Shown here: one piece after another, positions 1-5,483 of the stretch
Layout: each line of letters opens with the position of its first letter
Position numbering within the stretch: position 1 is the first letter of the stretch
Source of the DNA: Flavobacteriales bacterium
GTDB lineage: Bacteria > Bacteroidota > Bacteroidia > Flavobacteriales_D > Crocinitomicaceae
Reading direction: 5' to 3'
Assembly (NCBI GenBank): GCA_009926905.1
Contig: RFNX01000197.1
Location: 1-5,966 of the forward strand
Length of the DNA: 5,966 nt
The notes under the pieces: model-generated
Told to the model about the DNA's origin: nothing
The model's database searches: none
Seen by the model: only the letters and a program-made list of their open reading frames with translations
Position numbers and translations under genes: made by a program

Positions 1-3000
1 CCAATTGGTACAACAGTACAATATACTATAAACTCTGGTTCAACTGTAAGTACGGTAAATACAACAAATCCCTTTAATATAACAGTTCCTGCTGTTACAA
101 TTAACCAAACATTATTGATAACCAGTATTACAAATGGAGCATGTTCTTCAACACCTCCTTCTTCTTGGTTAATTAATGTGAGCTCATCATGTGTCGGTTT
201 TACAGAATGTAATCTACTTGTTTTTAAAAATGGGGATGGTTCTGCAACTACAACTTCAACTACCACTGCTTTACCAATTACAATCGAACAAATTAGTCCA
301 ACTACAGGTGCTGTTTCATCAAATAATTATTCTTCGTTATTTAATATAACTGGAACGAATTTGTTAACTTTAAATGGATCCTCAACTACAAACGGATTTT
401 TAAATAGTTATAACGGTCAGTTAACTGTACCGGGTGGTAATTTTAGTGTAGGAACAAGTTCAGCAGCAACAGCAAGTCCTAAGGCAGTAAATGTAATAAG
501 TTCAAACGGGTCGTTTATTAACCAAACCATAATTCCTTCAACAGGCTCACCAACTCCTTATTTAAATCAACAATTTAGGAGTGTGATACCAGGAGCTGTT
601 GCAAATTCTTTTTATTGTACAGGGGCTCTAAATGCAACTGTTGGTGGAGTTTGGTATTTTGATGGGGCTGGCAATTTTATTCAGATTTGCAATACGCCAG
701 CAATCAATAATTGTCAAAATATTGAAATCTTTAATGGAGAATTATACATAACAACTAGATCTTCTCCTGCTGGTATTTACAAAATAGGTTCTGGTTTACC
801 AACAACTTCTGGTCAAACAGCAGTTTCAATGATAACTGGTTATACTAGTGCAGCTCCAGTTGATTTTTCTATTAGTCCTGATGGATGTACTGCTTATATT
901 GCAGATGATGGAGCAAATAGTACAACTTCAAGAGGAATATTGAAATTTACAAAATCAGGTAGTACATGGTCACAATCTTATAAATATACATGTTATGCAA
1001 GAGGATTGGTTGTTGATTATTCAGGAACTTCCCCAAAAATATATGCAACAGTTGCTGCAAATAGTAGTGGTCCATGTAATAATATCATAGCAGTTGAAGA
1101 CAATGGAAATCCAATGACTTTAATTTCAGGTTTTTCAAATCCAACATTAGCAAATACTTATCGATATTCAGGAATTGATTTCACACCAAACTCATATAAA
1201 CCAATTACAATAACAACTCAACCAATAACAATTTCAGCTTGTTCTAATAACGTACCTGCATTAACAGTTGTTGCCAATAGTAGTGCTCCATTAACATACC
1301 AATGGTTTAGACGCGCGGCAGATGATTGTGGTAGTCCTGCAGTATCCCAAGGAGTTCCAAGTTCATCACCCGATTTTACGCCTACAACTTCAGGTTTTTA
1401 TTTTGTTAAAATAGTTGCTTCTTGTGCTTCTGTAGTTGTAAGTAACACTGTTCAAGTTACTATCACGCAATTACCTACTGCAACTTTAACACCAGCATCT
1501 TTTTGTGTAAGTTCAACAACTCCAGCTTCATTAGCATTAACTGGAACCAATGCTTTTACAGGAGGTACATATACTGCTCCATCAGGTTTCACAATTAATT
1601 CAACAACAGGTGTTTTCACTCCAAGTGTAATAAACATACCAGGTTCATACAATATTACTTACACTATTGCAGCTTCAAGTGGTTGTCCAGCTGTTGTTGC
1701 TAACGGCATCGTCACCCTCATTGCTCAACCAACTGTAACAAGCATCGCTTATTCTCCAAGTTCATTCTGTACGAGTAATGGTACGGCACAAGCAGTCACC
1801 TTGGTTGGTTCATCGGGAGGTACATATACTTCCACACCAGCAGGTCTAACAATTAGTTCATTTACGGGAGCAATCACTCCAAGTTCAAGTACAGCAGGAA
1901 CTTACACAGTTACTTATACCATTCCAGCGGCAGGAGGTTGTACGGTAGCTAGTGCTCCAACAAGTGTCACCATTGTTGCAACTCCAAATGCAACAATTAG
2001 TTATTCAGGCTCCACATGTGTTTCGAGTTCAACTCCAATCAATCCAGCACAAACAGGCACAACGGGAGGAACTTATTCAGCTTCACCAAGTGGTTTAACC
2101 ATCACAAGTGCGGGTGTTATTACACCAAATACAAGTACACCGGGCACTTATACTGTCACTTATACAGTCGCAGCAGGTGTTTGTGCGGCGTATTCTACCA
2201 CCACTACTGTTATCATTCGAGCATTGCCAGTAGCAACAGCTTCTGTTTCCGCAACAACGGCTTGTGTTGGAACGGTTCTGAATTTAACAGGTGGTGCTTC
2301 TGGAATGACAACTTACGCATGGACAGGTCCAGCAGGTGTGGTTTACAGTGCCAATGCTTCAGTACAAAGTCCAACTGCAACCATGGGAAGCACTAGCGGG
2401 ACATTTACTTTAACTGTTACAGATGCTAACGGATGCTCCAATTCGGCTACAACAGCAGTGGTAACTGTCACGGTTATCACTCCAAGTGCAAGTGTTTCAG
2501 CAACAACAGTTTGTGCAGGAGGAACACTTACATTGACAGGAAACCCAGCATCGATGGGATCTTATGCTTGGACAGGGCCAGCGGGAGTTACGTTCAACCC
2601 AAATGCTACGACACAAAGCCCAACTGTAACAATGGGAACAGTCGGAGGAACGTTTACTTTGACTGTAACGAATAATGGTTGTACAGCAACAGCAACAACT
2701 GCTTCTGTGAGCGTAAATCAATTACCAGTCATAACAAACTCACCACTTTCTCAAACGATTTGTTCAGGAACAGCAACAACATTGGTAAATTTAACCTCAA
2801 GTATTGCAAGTACATATTCTTGGTCTGCGAGCACTGCCAATTCAATTACAGGATTTACAGCAAGTGGAACAAGTACGATTCCAGTTCAAACATTGGTGAA
2901 TCCAAGTGCTACGACTGCTGGAACGGTTACCTATACAGTTACTCCTACATCTACAGTTGGAAGTTGTGCTGGTACACCAACAAATTACGTCATAACAGTC

Positions 3001-3279
3001 AATCCAAAACCTACGGTAACCGTCAACAGTTCAACGGTTTGTACAGGAGTTCAAACAACTGTAACAGCAACGCCAAATCCATTGGGGACGTATTCTTACA
3101 CGTGGACGGTTCCTTCAGGATTTACGAATCCAGGCAACATTCCAAGTTTCAACACAAGCGTGGGAGGAACGTATTCGGTAATTATTACTAATTCAGGAAC
3201 GGGTTGTGCAAGCGCAAGTGGCTCGGGTATTGTGACAGTGAATGTAGCACCAACAATAATATTTTTGTCACCACCTTAA
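1..3279 (+). CDS. Giant secreted repeat protein: beta-propeller-like domain plus Ig/PKD-like modules (5' end outside window)
   Basis: The reading frame is open from base 1 to the TAA at 3277-3279 (1092 residues), so the start and any signal peptide lie upstream. The TTG at 115 is an internal Leu codon, not a credible start. Residues 1-70 are the end of a beta-rich domain. Residues 71-398 resemble the beta-propeller found in Bacteroidota surface proteins (NLLVFKNGDGS opening, SPDG blade motif). Residues 401-489 form an Ig-like module (YQWFRR). Residues 490-741 hold three GGTY repeats, 742-907 two YAWTGPAG repeats, 908-1004 a PKD-like domain (NYVITVNPKP) and 1005-1084 a final module. The composition (Thr, Ser, Ala, Gly; paired Cys) suggests an extracellular adhesin or cell-surface protein. 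It ends in a short IIFLSPP tail with no visible type IX sorting domain, so it may be truncated. Substrate or ligand is unknown. GC and codon use shift near base 1690. The domain type is fairly sure; the biological role is not. Confidence 0.9.
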   Translation, partial: PIGTTVQYTINSGSTVSTVNTTNPFNITVPAVTINQTLLITSITNGACSSTPPSSWLINVSSSCVGFTECNLLVFKNGDGSATTTSTTTALPITIEQISPTTGAVSSNNYSSLFNITGTNLLTLNGSSTTNGFLNSYNGQLTVPGGNFSVGTSSAATASPKAVNVISSNGSFINQTIIPSTGSPTPYLNQQFRSVIPGAVANSFYCTGALNATVGGVWYFDGAGNFIQICNTPAINNCQNIEIFNGELYITTRSSPAGIYKIGSGLPTTSGQTAVSMITGYTSAAPVDFSISPDGCTAYIADDGANSTTSRGILKFTKSGSTWSQSYKYTCYARGLVVDYSGTSPKIYATVAANSSGPCNNIIAVEDNGNPMTLISGFSNPTLANTYRYSGIDFTPNSYKPITITTQPITISACSNNVPALTVVANSSAPLTYQWFRRAADDCGSPAVSQGVPSSSPDFTPTTSGFYFVKIVASCASVVVSNTVQVTITQLPTATLTPASFCVSSTTPASLALTGTNAFTGGTYTAPSGFTINSTTGVFTPSVINIPGSYNITYTIAASSGCPAVVANGIVTLIAQPTVTSIAYSPSSFCTSNGTAQAVTLVGSSGGTYTSTPAGLTISSFTGAITPSSSTAGTYTVTYTIPAAGGCTVASAPTSVTIVATPNATISYSGSTCVSSSTPINPAQTGTTGGTYSASPSGLTITSAGVITPNTSTPGTYTVTYTVAAGVCAAYSTTTTVIIRALPVATASVSATTACVGTVLNLTGGASGMTTYAWTGPAGVVYSANASVQSPTATMGSTSGTFTLTVTDANGCSNSATTAVVTVTVITPSASVSATTVCAGGTLTLTGNPASMGSYAWTGPAGVTFNPNATTQSPTVTMGTVGGTFTLTVTNNGCTATATTASVSVNQLPVITNSPLSQTICSGTATTLVNLTSSIASTYSWSASTANSITGFTASGTSTIPVQTLVNPSATTAGTVTYTVTPTSTVGSCAGTPTNYVITVNPKPTVTVNSSTVCTGVQTTVTATPNPLGTYSYTWTVPSGFTNPGNIPSFNTSVGGTYSVIITNSGTGCASASGSGIVTVNVAPTIIFLSPP
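1468..2223 (+). repeat. Three tandem GGTY-type Ig-like protein repeats
   Basis: Three consecutive modules of 87, 85 and 80 residues begin at bases 1468, 1729 and 1984. Each has the order: Cys near the N-terminus (SFC, SFC, STC), a GGTY turn, a GFTI/GLTI strand, a (V/A/V)(F/I)TP segment, a G(S/T)Y-x-(I/V)TYT strand, and a second Cys. The proteins are clearly related, but the DNA has diverged apart from a shared 15-bp stretch around GGAGGTACATATACT (about 1561 and 1819). The array is therefore old rather than a recent duplication. Such modules act as stalks in surface proteins; here that role is inferred. Confidence 0.8.
2224..2721 (+). repeat. Two tandem YAWTGPAG Ig/PKD-like protein repeats
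   Basis: Two adjacent modules of 84 and 82 residues (starting at 2224 and 2476) share ASVSATT-x-C, L-x-LTG, YAWTGPAGV, QSPT-x-TMG, GTFTLTVT and NGC in the same order. At the DNA level the shared blocks differ at many synonymous positions, so they are not a recent copy. YAWTGPAG is typical of PKD/Ig-like modules in Bacteroidota surface proteins. The following two modules (2722-3012 and 3013-3252) are related in plan but belong to different subtypes. Confidence 0.8.
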
Positions 3280-3318
3280 GCGTATGGGCGATTCTCGAAT
3301 CGCCCATACGCTTAAGGT
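3273..3318. repeat. Perfect 22-bp-arm palindrome overlapping the stop codon of the surface-protein gene
   Basis: Bases 3273-3294 are the exact reverse complement of 3297-3318, separated only by TC; as RNA this would be a 21-bp stem with a CTCG loop. The arm runs ACCTTAAG, then CGTATGGGCGATTC. The TAA stop (3277-3279) lies in the left arm. CTTAAG occurs at both ends of the core (3275-3280 and 3311-3316). Neither flank has a T-tract (TTACACATTG follows on the + strand), so it does not look like a classical intrinsic terminator, although the hairpin could still end or protect the mRNA. From memory, GGGCGATTC/GAATCGCCC cores are typical of dispersed palindromic intergenic repeats in many bacteria; this was not checked. 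Confidence 0.9.
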
Positions 3319-3324
3319 TACACA

Positions 3325-3357
3325 TTGATTTTCTACCTATATTTACAGTGAATTTTG
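3325..3357 (+). promoter_or_regulatory. Possible Bacteroidota-type promoter for the flavoprotein gene
   Basis: TTG at 3325-3327 and GAATTTTG at 3350-3357 (one mismatch to TAnnTTTG) are 22 bases apart, at the upper end of the usual spacing for the -33/-7 promoters of this phylum. Transcription would then begin at or within a few bases of the ATG at 3363. TATATTTA at 3338-3345 is an alternative -7 element, but it has no TTG at the right distance. Only about 44 bases separate the palindrome from the gene, so little else could serve as a promoter unless transcription reads through from upstream. Confidence 0.3.
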
Positions 3358-3362
3358 TATTC

Positions 3363-4853
3363 ATGGAAAAATTTGATTTGATTGTAATTGGTGCTGGACC
3401 TGCTGGGTATGCCGCCGCAATGAGAGGGATTGATTTTGGTAAGCGCGTTTGCCTTATAGAAAAAGACAAAGTAGGAGGAGCGGGAGTTTACAACGGCGCA
3501 CTTTCCTCTAAAACTTTGTGGGAACTCGCAACACGAGTAGCAGACATCAATGACATGATCGTTTCCAAAGGGAGAACAAAATTCGAATTGACTTGGGAAG
3601 ATGTAAAGAAGAATTTAGCCGAAGCAATTTTTGAACGTAAATTCCAATATTCGGCACACATCAAATTGCTGCAAACAGAAACGATGAAAAATCTGTTGCA
3701 TTATGAACGAGGAAGTGCTTCACTGTTGAATACTAACGAGATTAAAATCATTCACGAAGGCGAAGAAAAAGTCATTTGGGGTGAAAATATCATTCTTGCC
3801 ACAGGTAGTCGTCCACGACAAATGCCTGAGTATGATGTCGATGAAAAAGTGATTTTAACCAGTAATGGAATTGACAATATTGAAGATTACCCAAAGAGTT
3901 TAGTAATTGTAGGAGCAGGAGTCATTGGTTGTGAATATGCAACGATTTTCTCTAATTTTGGAAAAACCAAGGTTTACATTATCGACCGACAAGAACGCAT
4001 TTTACCTTTTGAAGACGAAGATATTTCGAAGTTGATTTCTCAAAATTTAACCGCTCACGGTGTTGTCATTCACTCGAATGCAAAATTGGAGCGCTTGGAG
4101 AAAATTGAAGGCGAAGTGGAATACGAATTGTCTTATCCGGATGGAAGTCGCGAAGTAATCCGTGTTGAAAAAGCACTTTTGTCAATAGGTCGCCAACCAA
4201 ATATTGAAGGATTGGGCTTGGAGAATGCAGGAGTTGAAATGTCGAAAAGAGGCATTCACATTGGCGATGATGATACCAGAACAAATGTTTCAAACATCTA
4301 CGCAGTTGGTGACGTTTCAGGTAGAATTGCATTGGTAAACATGGGCGAAATCGAAGCGCGTCATGCTGTTGAGAAAATATTTTTGCAAAAAACAGAGTTA
4401 TTGAATTACGATAACATCTGCACCATTATGTTTGTAAACCCAGAAGTGGCTTCAGTAGGATTAAATGAACAACAATGCATTGCGAAATCCATTCCAGTGA
4501 AAGTTGTGAAATTGGATTATTCTTTGATTACACGAGCGATTGCTATGCGTAAAACACAAGGTTTCTTTAAAATCATTGTGACAAACGACAGTGAGATGCG
4601 CATTTTAGGAATGCGCGTGGTTGGGGCACATGCTTCTACCGCGATTCAGGCCGTTGGATTATTGATTAAGTTAAACATGCCAATTGAAGTACTTTCCGAG
4701 TTGATTCACCCGCATCCATCAATTGTGGAAGGAATTCAGGAATGTGTGCGCATGTTGTTGAATCGTTCCATTTTCAAATCGTCGGTTTTTAAAGATAAAT
4801 TGGCGTGTTATTCCTTGGTTGATGGTGTGAAAACTCCTTTGGAACGCTTGTAA
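3363..4853 (+). CDS. FAD/NAD(P)-dependent pyridine nucleotide oxidoreductase, dihydrolipoamide dehydrogenase/SthA fold, lacking the redox disulfide
   Basis: This is a complete 496-residue flavoprotein, normal length for the family. In order it has the FAD dinucleotide motif GAGPAG (10-15), an ATGSRP segment (146-151), the NAD(P) motif VGAGVIGCEYA (183-193, close to E. coli SthA), the second FAD motif NIYAVGDVSG (311-320, Asp317) and a C-terminal dimerisation domain with HPHPSIVE (449-456). Where active dihydrolipoamide dehydrogenases have GGTCLNVGCIPSK, residues 38-50 read GGAGVYNGALSSK: both cysteines are gone (Gly41, Ala46), while the His451-Glu456 pair is kept. It is therefore unlikely to reduce a disulfide. 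Hydride transfer between pyridine nucleotides, as in SthA, or another electron acceptor is possible but unproven. Asp208 ends the second NAD(P) strand, which slightly favours NAD. ATG 3363 is chosen because the FAD motif must begin close to the N-terminus; an upstream extension to 3204 would cross the palindrome. It is probably cytosolic and co-transcribed with the next gene. Confidence 0.93.
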   Translation: MEKFDLIVIGAGPAGYAAAMRGIDFGKRVCLIEKDKVGGAGVYNGALSSKTLWELATRVADINDMIVSKGRTKFELTWEDVKKNLAEAIFERKFQYSAHIKLLQTETMKNLLHYERGSASLLNTNEIKIIHEGEEKVIWGENIILATGSRPRQMPEYDVDEKVILTSNGIDNIEDYPKSLVIVGAGVIGCEYATIFSNFGKTKVYIIDRQERILPFEDEDISKLISQNLTAHGVVIHSNAKLERLEKIEGEVEYELSYPDGSREVIRVEKALLSIGRQPNIEGLGLENAGVEMSKRGIHIGDDDTRTNVSNIYAVGDVSGRIALVNMGEIEARHAVEKIFLQKTELLNYDNICTIMFVNPEVASVGLNEQQCIAKSIPVKVVKLDYSLITRAIAMRKTQGFFKIIVTNDSEMRILGMRVVGAHASTAIQAVGLLIKLNMPIEVLSELIHPHPSIVEGIQECVRMLLNRSIFKSSVFKDKLACYSLVDGVKTPLERL

Positions 4854-4862
4854 TCTGCCCAA

Positions 4863-5099
4863 ATGAAATTTCCTCAATACCGCAAACTTTCCAACGAAAA
4901 ATCCTTTTATCGCATCGACGATGAACGAACTTTTTTTGAAATCCAAGTCATTGGTAAAACGAGTTTTTTATTAAAAATCGAAGCCAAGCAATATCCCGAG
5001 ATTTTACGCATTCAAGATATGTTAAACGAATTGGAACCGTTTGAAAAAAGTAGCATTGATGAGTTTCAATCAAGATATGTGAAGGTTGTTGGGAAGTGA
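4863..5099 (+). CDS. Uncharacterised small protein, 78 aa
   Basis: An ATG nine bases after the preceding stop opens a 78-residue frame ending in TGA at 5097-5099. Same strand, tight spacing and matching codon style argue that it is a real gene in one transcript with the flavoprotein. The sequence is soluble, with many charged residues and no signal peptide, membrane segment or cysteine. It starts MKFPQYRKLSNEKSFYRI. A likely beta-strand segment follows (FFEIQVIGKTSFLLKIEAK), then a probable helix (EILRIQDMLNELE). The opening is reminiscent of small conserved hypothetical proteins of flavobacteria that I recall, but I can name no family and assign no function. There is no Shine-Dalgarno sequence, as expected in this phylum. 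Confidence 0.75.
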   Translation: MKFPQYRKLSNEKSFYRIDDERTFFEIQVIGKTSFLLKIEAKQYPEILRIQDMLNELEPFEKSSIDEFQSRYVKVVGK

Positions 5100-5173
5100 T
5101 TTTGCTAATGTTTTGAATTTCAGTCTAATTTGATGGATTTTTTGAAATAAAAAAACTTTACTTTTCATCATTT

Positions 5174-5305
5174 TGTAACAAAGAGTAACCAATTTTTACT
5201 GTTTTTTGTAATAAAGAGTAACCAATTTTTTCTATTTCATGTAACAAAGAGTAATCAATTTATGCTTGAGATTGTAATAAAGATTAGTTAATTTGTTTAA
5301 TCGAT
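5174..5305. repeat. Four 33-bp tandem repeats with paired GTAAC boxes
   Basis: Units start at 5174, 5207, 5240 and 5273, an exact 33-bp period. Each begins with a conserved core of about 22 bases, TGTAAYAAAGAGTAAYCAAT followed by TT, then about 11 variable T-rich bases; the fourth unit is degenerate in its second half. Inside each core GTAA(C/T) occurs twice, ten bases apart (5175/5185, 5208/5218, 5241/5251, and 5274 with a decayed partner). Conserved core with variable spacer argues for selection on the core rather than simple slippage. Direct half-sites one helical turn apart resemble binding sites of winged-helix (OmpR/PhoB-type) regulators. No regulator gene lies in the window, so the function is inferred. 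Confidence 0.85.
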
Positions 5306-5387
5306 TTTTGGAAATGATTGATTAGTTTAAGTTTTATTATTGATTATTTCGTTCAAAAATTGAGATTGATTTTGTTCAAACTTTCCA

Positions 5388-5428
5388 CTCTCCGTTCTCA
5401 ACTCTCCGTTCTTCGTTCTCAACTCTCC
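5388..5428. repeat. Pyrimidine-rich short direct repeats
   Basis: CGTTCTCAACTCTCC occurs exactly twice (5393-5407 and 5414-5428, 21 bases apart), and CTCTCCGTTCT also occurs twice (5388 and 5402). The + strand from 5381 to 5450 is almost all pyrimidine. Similar CTCTCCAACTC-type stretches are common between genes in flavobacteria as far as I recall. It looks like a slippage-prone low-complexity repeat; no function is visible. Confidence 0.7.
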
Positions 5429-5449
5429 ACTAGTATTAGCTTTTTTTCT

Positions 5450-5457
5450 TAATTTTA
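5450..5457 (+). promoter_or_regulatory. Likely -7 promoter element for the IcmF gene
   Basis: TAATTTTA followed by G matches the Bacteroidota -7 consensus TAnnTTTG with one mismatch. It ends 26 bases before the ATG at 5484, giving a leader of about 20 bases that is very A-rich (AAAAAAAGATTACAAAAT), as usual for translation starts in this phylum. No clear TTG stands at the -33 position (about 5425-5432). The promoter may therefore be weak or need an activator, possibly through the GTAAC repeats about 150 bases or more upstream. Confidence 0.4.
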
Positions 5458-5483
5458 GCACTCTTAAAAAAAGATTACAAAAT

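Larger units (their letters stand above)
5100..5483. other. 384-bp AT-rich intergenic region
   Basis: No credible gene or RNA gene is visible. From left to right it holds about 70 bases of AT-rich DNA with no strong terminator (only a six-pair T/A stem at 5138-5155), the four-unit 33-bp tandem array (5174-5305), a TTGATT-rich stretch (about 5315-5380) in which GTTCAAA occurs twice (5351 and 5374), a pyrimidine-rich repeat (5381-5450), and a -7-like element just before the IcmF gene. It separates the flavoprotein pair from the IcmF gene and probably contains the control region of the latter. Confidence 0.8.

Noticed and set aside
115..117. TTG as a start codon of the surface protein
   Set aside because: The same frame is open to base 1 with matching beta-domain composition (Thr/Asn/Val-rich), and no signal peptide follows TTG 115.
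2016..3191. Open frames on both strands inside the surface-protein gene (for example 2016-2396 +, 2679-3191 +, 2497-2721 -)
   Set aside because: They are alternate-frame shadows of the repetitive Thr/Ser/Ala codons, giving Cys/Asn/Ser-rich nonsense with no family resemblance.
3204..3362. Extension of the flavoprotein frame upstream of ATG 3363 by 53 residues
   Set aside because: It overlaps the surface-protein gene and crosses the palindrome; the added residues have no family resemblance, and the FAD motif normally starts within about ten residues of the N-terminus.
3188..3469. Minus-strand frame across the gene junction, and similar ones at 4066-4332 and 4719-4946
   Set aside because: They lie antisense to well-supported genes and have no recognisable motif or start context.
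5138..5155. Intrinsic terminator after the small gene
   Set aside because: Only six A-T pairs with a five-base loop and no GC; too weak to call.
5174..5305. CRISPR-like array
   Set aside because: The period is 33 bp with only about 11 variable T-rich bases between 22-base cores; spacers are far too short and there are no cas genes.
5429..5447. Terminator formed by CTAGTATTAG and the following T7 run
   Set aside because: The stem is only three pairs (CTA/TAG), so the T-run has no supporting hairpin.
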